Shown: piece after piece, positions 39,301-51,228 of the stretch
Layout: the number at the start of each line of letters is the position of its first letter
Position numbering within the stretch: position 1 is the first letter of the stretch
NCBI GenBank assembly: GCA_907163375.1
Contig: CAJQUW010015408.1
Location: forward strand, 55,462 to 119,461
Direction: 5' to 3'
Length of the DNA stretch: 64,000 nucleotides
Source: Prostheceraeus crozeri
Lineage: Eukaryota > Platyhelminthes > Polycladida > Euryleptidae
Program-made: the position numbers and the translations under genes
The notes under the pieces: generated by a model
What the model was told of the DNA's origin: nothing
The model's database searches: none
What the model saw: only the letters and a program-made list of their open reading frames with translations

Positions 39301-42300
39301 AATGTCCATATAGTCACTACAGCAAACATCAAATTTTTACTACGAAATTCATGTGATTGATATGTTAAATGAATAATTATTAATGTCATGCATACTATTA
39401 TAATACTTGATCTGATAACTATTTAAGTTCTACCGTATTTATTCCCCATTCAATTTCCATTCCGATGTATTCGAAGTTTCTTCATTCATGTTAGTGAAAT
39501 ATCATATATTCATTAACATAAATTCATATGTATTTTTGATATACTCGTCAAAGTTTCACCAACGTGCTAGTTGCATATCTAAAATATCTCAAGCTTGAAA
39601 AGGAGCTATTGAACTTATTTTAACAAAACTTACATATCTTGCTACTTAATCGCAAGGATTCTGAAGATATCAAACACTGAGATGGTGAAAAAAGTGAGAA
39701 TATGACATTTTCAACCAATAGAGACATGATTTTGCGATAACTTTACGATATGACTTTTACCATTCTAGTGCACCGATTTCAATGACCAACGTATCAAAAG
39801 TAAACTCAGAAAACGCTCGTTCACCTCATGCTTCACTCACATGTTTTCTTATTGAACAATTTCGATTTGTAATTTGAGCAATTTTCATGTTTTGACCACT
39901 GTCCAGCGAACCCTATACTGGATACAGGTTTATCATAATTTATTTGAAAGCTGAATGTGCAAGCTCTAGAATGATGTATGGTACGACACGACTGCTGTGC
40001 GACACGACTGGAAGCTTTGTCAGTCTATTGAATTTCAACATAATTCAGGTGGTCCGTTTTTTGAAGACATGCTCTGCATTAAGATTAATCCATGGAATAC
40101 TTCATAATTCTATAAATCTCGCTATCCTTTTCGTCGAAATCATGATGTTATTTGCGATATCGGCAAAGAACTGTTGTCGCCGATATGTTCCAGTCGATCG
40201 ATTTTTCGGTTAGAGCTTATCGTGATTGATTTTTCTATCGGTTGTCATGAAATTTTCTCCTACATTGTCCACCTATGTCTTGTGTTGGGCAACCTAGTTG
40301 TGATAGTGGGCCACTAATTTTGAAAAGCTCTTACCTTATATGACTTAAGTTTACATGCAAATGTAATGCACACAGTAGCATTGAATAACATTTTTATATC
40401 ATTTTTATATTTTCAATGAATTAAAGTTTTCATTCTATAATCTATATACATGAATTGGGCCCAACTACAAGTAATTGCTGACTTTTGTGTAGCTCACGTA
40501 GGCAGGCTATGGTAGAATGGTAATGTAATAACTAACTAATATAACCCTCTGTCATCGAAGAATAGCGGTCTGCATGCCAACATGTATTCGCCTACATCTA
40601 TGCGGCTATATGAGCATTCCGTCCAATATAAAGTAACATAAATTGGTTCAACTATATTTACATGTTCATGTACGAGTGTACATAAGCGGTTTTCAAAAAC
40701 CGCGCTAAGACTCCACTTACGATGCTCGTGCACTCAGCGATGCAGTTCGAGCTCAAAATATGACATTTGTTTATTATATACAAATAAAATCCAGCACGGA
40801 TGCTTGAAAGAAAAGTTGGCATGTAAAAATCACACGTCTTCATGCGTTTGGGTTCCTTCATACGCAGTCTGTTTTATGCATTTATGGGCCTGTTGCAGCG
40901 TTGTTTATTACGAAATGAAACATGCTCAACAAGGCTTCATCGTGTGACAACTTAGCATAAGCTTGAGCAGTTGATGGATACACTCATACAGAGAAGATAT
41001 TTATTACTAAACGAACATGATTTGAGCATTCGAATATGTTTTTGTGTGCCATCTTATTGCTGATTTAGTTATTATTCAGTGATTTTGCAGAAGATCCCTC
41101 AACCTTAGAGACACCTTTCAAATGTCAAAGTTAGAGTTGGCCATTAAAAATCACTGATTGAAGTAATGTCCGCGGTCTAGATATAAAGTGGAGGGCCACC
41201 CAATGTCTAGCGGACCACGAATTGTCCACCACTCACTTATACCAAATCCCCGCTCAATACCGTCACCACAAAAATCAATGTCGGCCTTCTAAACCAAATA
41301 GAAGTCTCGCAAATGCGTCAAATTACATATATCTTTTTCTCATCGTCTACATTCAATTTTTGTACGTAAATCACACGACCAGACGAAACGTAAGTTGTCA
41401 AGTTATCTGACCCTTCAGAGACAGCACGAAATCAGCAGCTATAGTGTAGACGTGTTAGCACGGAGACCATCTTTTCCCTGGATCTGCTTTTTTGCAAGGA
41501 CGCTGAAAACTGTATGCCTACACGCTGCATTATTCTCGCTTGAAATTTATGCGTTATCAGCTATGAAGCAAATTATCTGTCACCCTACTTAACCGCTGAG
41601 CGCCTCTTGCGTGGGAGCCCTTTTATTCGCTTGGTCGACAAATGCTGAAACATAAGATGAGTCTGTCTGTATTGATTCATAAATGAACTGGATGTGATAT
41701 CAATTAGCTTATGCAGTTGTAAGTACTATACTCAGTTTGAAGTACCTTCTTTTAGATATCTGACAATTAACTCCATGTATTTTGATTAAATTATTATCAC
41801 CTCTCACAGATCCAACTGTTGCTCGCTCTCATACACAAGACAACTATTTTGTACATGTTATTTAGCTTCACGTTTCACTATTGCTTTCATCACCTTATGT
41901 TAACCTACTTGATATATTCATTTATCGGAAATACAAAGATTGATAACCGATGGCCTTTCGTGCACTCTCCTTTCAGTTACATTGACAGTTTGGATTGAAT
42001 ACGCAAAAAGATATCCCAGTGAATGTTAGTATAACAATCGCGTACATGATAGGGCTGATAGTATTTCATCAATATTTTACTCCCTGATGATATTGCTCGG
42101 TGGTCAATGAAATAGGTATCCGATCTGAACATCATTTATTTAAATTATTTGCATTTGCATAATTTGCAAACTTTTCGTATTTTCTGTCGAAATAAACGCT
42201 TGGCCTAATCCCATATTTCACATTTCTTTTACAATCTTTATTGTATGTTCCCAAAAATTATTGCTTGGCACCAAATTTATGTAAACACAGCCCATGGTTG

Positions 42301-44392
42301 CAAGAGCACAATAAGTCCATGGCACTAGACTTATCCTATATGTATATTATGACAGTGTAACAAATTATACTTTAAAATCAATTTCTGTCAACACCTGAAA
42401 GTTGACTACAGTTTATTCTCTTGATCAAAAATTCCGCTGTTTTTAAAGAATGTTTGACAACATCAATATCTTTGTCAATCGAACGCTGGTAAAATTTAGT
42501 CAATTGCATCTCGTACATCCGTGAAACAGAACTTATTCATTACATCAGAAGCTAATAGGCGTCATACATTCATTATCCAGTGCATCATATATCAGATGGT
42601 CGAAATTTTTACTTCAACACTGAACCAACTACATCGCAGATGACTGACTAACTTCTTTTCACATCCATTCACTTCTCAAAAAACGTAAGAGGTGCTAAGC
42701 TCATCTTAATTAGTCAAGCGTCTCAATCACTTTCACGAAATAAGTATTCTTCAATGTAATATTGAGTATCAATGAGGTTTTAGAAGGATCTTGCAAGTGA
42801 TGTTAGGCTAAATAATGCATTCAGTTTTATTTGCCTCAGTAATTTACTTCTATTAAATGAATGTGTATTAACTTATTGTGCTAACTGCAAAAAGGATTGA
42901 ACCTTAAACAAAGACTATGGAAAAGCAAACGGTGAGATTAGCAAACTATTCGTCTCGTCTTCTTGTGATGGAAATAAAAATCAACATTTTGTTTCGTTTC
43001 TTTACGAAAAAGCATGAATCAGTAAAATGAAAGTCCAACGTAATTGATACTACGAGAAGATTAGCTGTGATAAATAGCATGTAGTACCAAGGCGACATTA
43101 ATATCTGCGTGAAAGTTGTGTATGCTGCTATTGGGTGATTAAAATGTCGTTGCACGCGTAAATGTGAATAAAACAATTGTGAAATATCAGTAACTCAGTG
43201 CGAATGATTACGGTTTGCTTTGGGGATATGGGAGCTCATAATCCGTGTAATGTACTCAATTTTTGAGCATATGACGTTAAAGATGCTCATATTCTGAAAT
43301 GCTGCAAGATCGTTTCCAGACTTCTTCGTGGTCCAATAAGAATGAGTGATTCCCACCCCCACAAGATTTTGGATAAACAGCGATGCACCCGACTGATCTA
43401 TTACATCGTGAAACAATGTGACACAAAAAAAGAATCACATGATTTTTTAGATAGCATGGGTTCAGCAATTTTCTATGTGAGAATATCCTTCTTTCAAGCA
43501 AGGTTGGACCATCGAGCTTAATCTTGAGCTTGAGTGACCTTGGTTGGGGCATCCAATTTCCAAAACCCTTGTTCACACACCCAAGATTCAAATATTTAGA
43601 AATTATGCATTTTTTGCAAAAAAGTTGTCCCAATTTTGTGTTTTTGGATGTGAAACTGAAATCCTTGCATTTCCTCATTGTCATTATCACATTTAATTAA
43701 TCGCACCTGCAGATAAAGCAGGAAAATGTCACAATGACTGAAATGGAAGAAAAAATATAATAAATAGATAAAATGGGAATGGCTGTTGTTGTGTCTGCTT
43801 ACAACACATCACATTCACATTTTGATAAAAGCTACAAGTCAAAGCAACATTATGACGATTCATGATTCTGTGTGACTTCGAATGCTAAATTGAATCCTTG
43901 ATTCTTTATAAATTTGCAATAGTTTATTCAGCAACATGTTAGGTGCAGCGCCTACACGTATGCGCGCCAATTTGTTGTTTCTTGTTTGATGATCTTAACC
44001 AATGTTATATTGTTTTCTTACTTCAGATTTTTTTACTTAACTTCAGTATGCACATATTGTTATGATCCTGTAAATAAAGATTATGCGAATTCCAAAGCAT
44101 CTTGTTCATCAAAGTTTGTCAATGAGCTATTGAGTCAATGATATTGTCACTTTGAGTTTGTTAAGCCCGTGTAAAGTTCTCTAAAATACATGCAATTATG
44201 ACTATAATTATTAGACAGCCAATAGTGCATGATGATTTGTATCAATGATGCTTCAATAGTTGAGAGGGCATTAAATGCTTTCTATGTTTGCTGATAATGT
44301 CTCCATGCATTTTCAGTTTAAGGTTAACAGGAATATATACGCTCGTATATACATACCACGCCACCTTTATAATGCATTTTGACAAAACTTAC
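36331..44392. other. Large intron or intergenic stretch, 8 kb
   Basis: No exon, RNA gene or intact transposon could be supported. 36,745-36,810 contains repeated ATCGACA words and a small GATAATCG-type palindrome, perhaps a worn MITE. Short open frames at 39,944 and 43,277 have no domain and are probably random. Confidence 0.4.
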
Positions 44393-44478
44393 ATTTGTAA
44401 TTTTTTCTCCAGTACTGCTTCCTCTGGGTGAAACGTCACTGTCGTGATTGTTACTAATCGATGATTCTGAATCTCCAT
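44393..44478 (-). CDS. Host adaptor-like gene, Ser/Asp-rich exon
   Basis: 86-bp minus-strand exon with acceptor ATTTTTTAG and donor AAT|GTAAGT. It begins with two bases that complete the phase-1 codon left by the exon ending at 49,452 and ends in phase 0, fitting the exon at 36,330. Encodes SESSISNNHDSDVSPRGSS and similar, disordered and acidic with likely phosphosites. Confidence 0.72.
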
Positions 44479-44919
44479 CTAAAAAATGTACATGAAGCAA
44501 TCCTTAAACACATGAATATGAGCAGTAACATATTGCTTTGGTTTCAGGTGATATCTTAAGTATCCTAAGTATATTCCTCCCTTTCTCTGACTTGAATTTA
44601 TTGACTTATACTGAATTTGATGGCTTGAATTCATTGAATATATTTACTTGTAGCAAATTTATAGACGCAAATGGATGAGCTGTCACTTGATCAAACGACG
44701 ATATTCATTCATTGTTCGACAAGAATCACTTGATTTTCATCATTATTCTTAATTCGTGTTACTAAGAAGTTGTCCTTATCAATTTTTTTCATGGATTCAT
44801 ACCATAGTTCGAATGTTATGAGTATTACAGCATCTGAGTGCATTGTGGTATAATTTCACATTATATTCTATTAAAAAAACAGAAACAAAAGGCACATTCC
44901 ATATTACGAGTTAATAATA
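44479..44919. other. Intron, nothing recognised
   Basis: No feature beyond AT-rich sequence; ends at the TA that flanks the MITE. Confidence 0.4.
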
Positions 44920-45662
44920 GTCCGGGAGCTAGCGTGAAGTTGTGCAGGGAACGAGGTAGTACATAAAACTTTCACATAGCATAGTACACCTCTAACCTAC
45001 TGCAAAACTTTGCGTCTGCCGGATCAGATCATTTGCTTTTCAGAAATATAGAGGATAACACAATCCTATGTATTTCCAGTGATAAAATTGTGACATTTAA
45101 GGTGTTGACTCCATTTTTTCGAATTTTTGTTCATAAAAGTTACACAAATTGATATTTTGTTGAACTGGTTATTATAGAAATCATTTACAGATCATGATCT
45201 TTCAAATGAGTTATCATTCAGTGACAGAGGATGAAGTAAAGTGTACAAACAGACACTTTTCGTTGGTGTAACTGCAAATTTTAACATAGAAATTTCAGGA
45301 AAATTGTTGATATACTTTAACGAAATTGTCTGTTTGTACACTTTACTTCATCCTCTGTCACTGAATGATAACTCATTTGAAAGATCATGATCTGTAGATG
45401 ATTTCTATAATAACCAGTTCAACAAAATATCAATTTGTGTAACTTTTATGAACAAAAATTCGAAAAAATGGAGTCAACACCTTAAATGTCACAATTTTAT
45501 CACTGGAAATACATAGGATTGTGTTATCCTCTATATTTCTGAAAAGCAAATGATCTGATCCGGCAGACGCAAAGTTTTGCAGTAGGTTAGAGGTGTACTA
45601 TGCTATGTGAAAGTTTTATGTACTACCTCGTTCCCTGCACAACTTCACGCTAGCTCCCGGAC
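44920..45662. mobile_element. Long-armed MITE, 743 bp, young
   Basis: Two 336-bp arms (44,920-45,255 and 45,327-45,662) are inverted copies with a single mismatch seen, around a 71-bp centre. Tips read GTCCGGGAGC and are flanked by TA on both sides. It has no coding capacity. The near-identical arms suggest a recent insertion or ongoing arm conversion. The subterminal GTGCAGGGAACGAGG and ACTTTCACA blocks recur in the element at 53,759-54,457. The TA target points to Tc1/mariner-like or a related superfamily, but the transposase source is unknown. Confidence 0.9.
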
Positions 45663-46719
45663 TATAAAGCCGACAAGTGCAAAATAATTCATAATGCTTT
45701 CACATTGAAGAATAGTGCAAAGCAATTCATCAACGAACCGTGACCCCTCTGTCAAGCGAATACTTGAAGATGTGGCTGTAACTGTCATATAGAGAGTGAC
45801 TTAGGTTTTGAAATGTTCTAAGCGCAGAAATAATTTTACAACATGTTTAGAATTTCATCGTAAAGATGTCCATTGGAAAATTCAATGCAATGCCAGCATT
45901 CATGCAGTGGTTATTATTGATTTTGATAGATGCAGACTCCAAAACACGACGTCTGAAATCTTTGTATTTTCACTAAAATGTCAAAATTAATTAATCGAGA
46001 GAGTGGTTACATTTTGCCTTACAGTGAAGTTCAGAGGCATTATTTGATTCAGTGCAACATGCCTTCTCAATTGGCGGTCCGATGGCCAGATGCGACCCAC
46101 AGTCATATGCAGTGTGGTCCGTTTGCTTTAAATGTGATTAGAAAGACTTTATGCCTGTGTCATGCAGCTTGTTTCATATTTGATAGAAATTGGTAAGCGT
46201 AGATTACATACAGAAATTCAATTCGAAATTAAACAAATTCTAGGCGTTTAAAAAGCTTATGTTCTGCAATAGCTTCAGTCAAACTTTCATGACAATACTA
46301 GGGACATGGCGATCCGTAGACTCAAAATGCCTCAATTACTTGCAGTAATTTAGTGCGTTTTATCATTTTTCAACCTGGCAACTGACCTTGACCATATACT
46401 AATGAAATAGTGTTGAATATTTCTGGATATTAATCAACGCAAACCTGTTCCCTAATTGGGAGAAAGTGATCATGTACTATGCTTGTGAATCGTCATTTTC
46501 CTTCATGAATGCATAATGACCAAGAATAGGCACTGTCTGAAAAACTGCTTAGAACTCTTAACATTATATGCATCTTTTTCAAATTTTTAACTGAACATCG
46601 TTCAGAACCATAAAAATAAGAAATCGGAAAACTGTTCAAGACAAAAGTGTCGTTTATTGAACTGACTCTAAAGGAAGAGTTCTGTGCATAGAGTAAGTAG
46701 ACGGAGTGTCTACCAGGGT
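45663..46719. other. Intron, nothing recognised
   Basis: Short open frames near 45,808 and 45,978 have no domain and no splice signals that fit the host gene. Confidence 0.4.
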
Positions 46720-46800
46720 TTCGGAGCCGGAGCCACCGGGAGCCATGGTAGCAGGTCGGAGCCGGAGCCGACAGGAAAAACCTCGGCTCCAGCTTGAAGT
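46720..46800. repeat. GGAGCC-periodic repeat
   Basis: Contains TCGGAGCCGGAGCCACCGGG and AGCCATGGTAGCAGGTCGG, then a second GGAGCCGGAGCC. A diverged relative (GAGCCACAGCCGCCCGGCGT, CATGGTAGCTGG) lies at 47,877-47,930. Confidence 0.45.
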
Positions 46801-47704
46801 TTTATATGTATTAAAAATTCAGTCACTTTGCGAGATAAAGTGATATTTGACAGCGCAGGTGAAGGGAATACAAGCGTGTCATGATTGTAGTTCATCATTG
46901 CAGATCTCCCAAAACCTACTGGCCTTCATCTCTTCTCAATACATGGCCTACTGCGAATCATTTATTTGGATTTTAAAGGAGATCGCGGACTACCTTAAGA
47001 TTGTGTTCCATCCAAAATCGCAGCTGTCGGGAGAAAGGCGCTTGTCTAAAAACATGCACATGCATTCTCACCACAAATTTAATGCTCTTATTATGAAAAC
47101 ACATCATTAATTATGGTTATTCTATAGGTGTCTCATTCTCAATAAAATATCTCGATGAAGTATTAAATTCTTTTTGAGGATTTAATAAGCTTTTGACATA
47201 TAAAAAATTTTAGTTCAATGTGGGAATATGCTTCACGTGATTGATGAATATTAGAGCTCTGGCAGATGAAGAATGAAATATTTGTTCTCCCCTCTGATTA
47301 AGCGCTAAGAGCGTTAGTGGTAGGGACTAAATCAGAGACTTCTATGAGTCCCATACAAACAGAGAAAATTTTCATGGCTCCCTCTGCGACTCACGCTTCA
47401 TAAAAACTTAAGCGTTAGGCACTAGCTGAGTCACAATCATAACTTTTACCATGGTAGTCATTTTTCTATCCTGTTTGTGGTTATGCCTCCGATCAGTGAT
47501 GTGTGCGAAGACGTATTGAAAGATTTATTAAGTTTCAGAAAACTTAATCAAGATGTTGTGTTTTACAGCAAAATGACGATTTGATAAATCTAATGTGTTT
47601 AGTTTCTTAAACAGCATGAACTGCAGGACCTAGAGATGGTTCTGCACGCCGTAGTACTTCTCCTTTAATCACAGAAAACACAGACAAATGTCATTTTACC
47701 GACA
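46801..47704. other. Intron, nothing recognised
   Basis: AT-rich, no supported exon or repeat. Confidence 0.4.
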
Positions 47705-47870
47705 ACCTCAGTATATTCCAATTGGATTTCTGTGATCTTGTCTGACAAGAAGCGGTACCAGGCAGACTTCGACAGATGCGCAGTTTCGTAGAAGCCATCG
47801 AGTGTACATCAATCTGTAAAAGTATCTTGTTCGGTTTCGTGTTGGGGGCTCGACAGTATGTCGAAGGGTC
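47705..47870 (+). repeat. Solo arm fragment of the long-armed MITE family
   Basis: Matches the right arm of the element at 53,759-54,457: CCAATTGGATTT, then GATCTTGTCTGACAAGAA, CAGGCAGACTTCGACAGATG, TTTCGTAG, GTGTACATCA and TCTGTAAAAGT. The other arm is absent. Confidence 0.6.
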
Positions 47871-47876
47871 TTGGGT

Positions 47877-47935
47877 CAGAGCCACAGCCGCCCGGCGTCA
47901 TGGTAGCTGGACAACGGTCCCAAAATCCTGGTTTC
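47877..47935. repeat. Relative of the GGAGCC repeat
   Basis: CATGGTAGCTGGACAACGGT with preceding AGCC words, a diverged copy of 46,720-46,800. It directly follows the MITE fragment. Confidence 0.35.
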
Positions 47936-48034
47936 GACTCAAAAAGTATTTGTATACAATGAAATTTTTATGAAAAGATTAGTTTTTTAAGGAGATTGCG
48001 CTCCTGTGGTCCAAAACATTATTTCAGCACAAGC

Positions 48035-48200
48035 AAAGTTTTTAATTCAATTTTCATCGGCATGATTATATGATTCACTAAATTTACATTTCATTTCTTG
48101 AATCTGAGTAGTAATGTGGACCTATTTACATCTTTTAAAGTTAATTGTGATCCCTGTCTTTGATTATGATGTTTTGCAGAATCAGGTAGCTTGTGCATAA
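48035..48200 (-). repeat. Dispersed repeat, possible 3' end of a transposon gene
   Basis: On the minus strand it reads in frame to a stop (LTLKDVNRSTLLLRFKK). The same segment recurs, diverged, at 55,795-55,940. The shared part includes TTTTAAAGATGTAAAT and GTGAATCATA. The open frame continues up to 48,336 with MHKLPDSAKHH. It looks like the end of a transposon gene of unknown family. Confidence 0.45.
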
Positions 48201-49451
48201 TCCTAAGAAAATACTCTTTGTCGATATTGCCAATTTTCTTTACACGCATCATTGTTTTCTTAACGAGAGAAAATAGACCCATATTTCTGCAATTGAAATA
48301 TTCGCCATGCTTTGGTTCTTGCATTGATACTGACAATTAAATCTTCTTTGTTTCTTTAAATCGCTTAGTTGTTGTCTTAGCAATGATATCTTTGCTTTGA
48401 TAAGAATTCAGAAGGGCAGTTTTAATTTCTTCTCTTTCCTTCTCTCCATTTATGGCAGATTTCCAACTCAATCGGACCTCTAACGTAAAAAGACATCAGT
48501 AGTGTCTCACCCATGGGATACTATAATAGAAATCCATGGCTGTAAGCTACGTGGTAATATGCATTTTTATGTGCACGTATTGGTATTTAAGCGAACTCGC
48601 CAGAGCTTAGAGAATTTTGGAAGTATGATTATTTAAATTCCAAATAAATTGTTTAACAATTTTGCTCACTCATTTGTATGGTCGCTATCAGGGATGTCGG
48701 ATTCGGAGAAAGCTTATAAGAGATATGCATCAATAAAGCCCGGCCACTGAGGTGTGCAACACGTAAGGATCATAATATGAATAATCTTTCTGTTTGATTC
48801 ATATCTTCTTGTTTGGGATGAGGCATAATTTCCAATTAATGACAGAACTCATCTCTTTATTGTTTGTTCAACGACGTTCTTAGCATAATGCCAGAATTGT
48901 CAAGAAAGCTGCATTGGAAGTACCATGAGAATCTTACATGTAAGAATCACTGAGCATCTCAAACAAAAACAACCTTCCATCTTCCAACATCCATAAAAGC
49001 GCAAATCACAAATATTAGTTGAATTATTAGAGAAGACAACGATATCATCAATCATGAATTCAGAGATAATATAGCCATCAGATATATTCAACAAAAAACA
49101 ATTACAAAAACGAATTGAACGATTTCCAAATTATGACTTTCTGACATTTTTTAATCTATGCAATTCTTTCCTGTTGCTTGTGTCTCTGCGGCGATAGTGC
49201 ACGAAATGAAAGGAAATCATAAAATCAAATTATCTTATTATTTATAAAGCAGAGGCTTTTCTAAAAATTGCTTCAAAAATGTGTGCTGATTCGGGAAAAA
49301 TGTAGTATATAACTATAAATATTACTATAATAATAAAAATTCTCAGAAGTCACAGTTAGAGGCGACAGGATCAGGACGTCTATACCTTCACAGCAGTCGC
49401 GGCAGCCTGTTAACATGCCATTACTAAAAAGTGTTTTGTAATATGACTTAC
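48201..49451. other. Intron, nothing further recognised
   Basis: Beyond the repeat-related frame ending near 48,336 nothing was supported. Confidence 0.4.
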
Positions 49452-50774
49452 CTGACTCCCTTGAATTTGAATTCTGTAATTGCCATTGAGCTAAGATTTT
49501 GTAAGTTGATTTGTGGGGATGGGTCATGCGAATATTTACATCTTCATCTGCACTCAAAACAAATCGACTGTCATCATATTCTTCATAGTTGACCATCTGA
49601 GACTGAGATCTTTTGCGTTTTGGCTTAATAGACTGGAAAATTTCGCTTTTCGAGCCCGTCCTTGAAGGATCCGATGACTGTGACTTAAGAAGAGGACGAT
49701 GTCTTCGACTTTGATCAGTTTCGTCTAGCAATTTCTGATAGTGTTTCTTCTCACTTTTAGGGGTTAATAGCATTTCACATTGTTTAAATAGGCCTATATC
49801 TTTATCTCGTTTTAATCTTGATAGAGATGCCGTTGACTTCCGCTTTGTTTGCGAATTTATCGGTCTAGGTGGAAGTGCTGGAGGGCAGGACATAGACAAG
49901 GAAGATGTCTCTTGTAAAAGTTTATTGATACGATTGTCTGTACACCTCGCGGGATTTTTTTTCGAACTCGAAGAGGATGAGGGAGCTGCATTGTCATGTT
50001 TACCGATGTCCGAAGGATCAATCGAATCGGTTATCGAATCACTGAACTCTGCAGGTGGAGGAATGACTAAGTCCAGCAATTCATTGTCTGAAAGGACTAC
50101 CTGTTTACTTTCCTCTGCTTTGCCTCCTTCATTGTTTCCATCCTTTGAATATGAAGTATTCTTGGTGCTTTCTTTCTCTTCAATTTTCACTGCTTCATTA
50201 GTTCCATAACTATCAGATTTTGACATTCCCATTGCAATTATGACCTCGGCGGATGGAGTCGACTCTAATCTTGAGATGGCAGAGTGCCTTTGTGGGATCG
50301 ATGTGTGATAATCACAGTTGTCAGAATCCTCATTATTTCCAAACTGCTGATCCGTTTCCTTGAATTTGAAAGCAGGTGTAAAAGAATGTCTAACAGGAGA
50401 TGATGGAGGTGTCCGACCAGTTTGTACGCTTCTTGAGCCAACAGAAAGAAACGATGAAGACCTAGAAAAATCGAAATTCACCACTGCAACCGATGGACAA
50501 TCTCCTGCAAAGACAGCTTCTGCCAGTGTTGGACTGCTTCGAGAGGCATCGACATCATTGACCGGTATCTGTGGCATATCTGTAGAGACATTAATTGTTG
50601 GCAATTCATCATAAATATCTTGAAAATCATCGAAATCATTGGATTTTGGAGAAGTAATGGGTTGATCTGGAAGTTCCGAATACACGTCTTCTAATTCATA
50701 ACATCTGTCTTCATTCATAGCGCAAGCTGTGATTGTGTCACCCGGTCTCTTCACTGACTTCATCCGATTTGTTT
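49452..50774 (-). CDS. Host adaptor-like gene, large disordered exon
   Basis: 1,323-bp minus-strand exon. Acceptor CGGTTTAG before 50,774, donor GTCAG|GTAAGT after 49,452; it starts with two bases of a split codon and ends with one, with 440 whole codons between. Encodes an intrinsically disordered protein rich in Ser, Asp and Glu. It has ELEDVYSELPDQP and QDIYDELP (tyrosine motifs), LVIPPPAEFSDS, an SH3 ligand PPALPPRP, and a basic stretch KPKRKRSQSQ. This looks like a signalling scaffold acting near the membrane. I do not recognise the family. An ATG at 50,763 exists but the phase fit argues for an internal exon. Confidence 0.75.
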
Positions 50775-51137
50775 CTAAACCGATGGATCATATCAATATG
50801 TGCGTCATTCATGATAACTGAAGCACTTTAAATACATGAGCTGGCTGTTTGCATACGTCAAAAATTGGTCGCAAGTTCAAGGTATTGATCAATGCAATGA
50901 GTTGATCGGAAGTTACCATATTGTCTCATCACGTGTTTCAAATTGATGTGACGGAGAATGCAGACGTAATCAAATTACCATTAATATACTGATGAAACAC
51001 AGGCTAAATTATACATGTGCATCACATTATACATTTGTATTACTAATTATGTGCCTAGTGGACTGATTGTATTTAATTTTGCAATATCTGAGCGGCCAAA
51101 TTGGTCAATAAGAGCAAGAGCTGTTCCGTTTGAAACT
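50775..51137. other. Intron, nothing recognised
   Basis: No supported feature. Confidence 0.4.
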
Positions 51138-51228
51138 TCTGAATAGCTGTTCGTACTGGTTCGGCATGATCGCTCCGATTCCGGTTCCAATTCGGGTAGA
51201 AAGTCCCGGTTCGGTTCCGGTGCCAACT
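51138..51228. repeat. GGTTCC/GGTTCG-periodic repeat
   Basis: Contains ACTGGTTCGGC, CGATTCCGGTTCCAATTCGG and CCCGGTTCGGTTCCGG. It has the same kind of six-base periodicity as the repeats at 7,786 and 46,720. Confidence 0.4.

Noticed and set aside
44920-45662. CRISPR-like or regulatory hairpin
   Set aside because: Single pair of long inverted arms flanked by TA with a shared-family copy nearby; a MITE explains it fully.
46710-46898. Minus-strand frame rich in Pro/Ala/Gly
   Set aside because: Follows the GGAGCC hexamer repeat, with no coding support.
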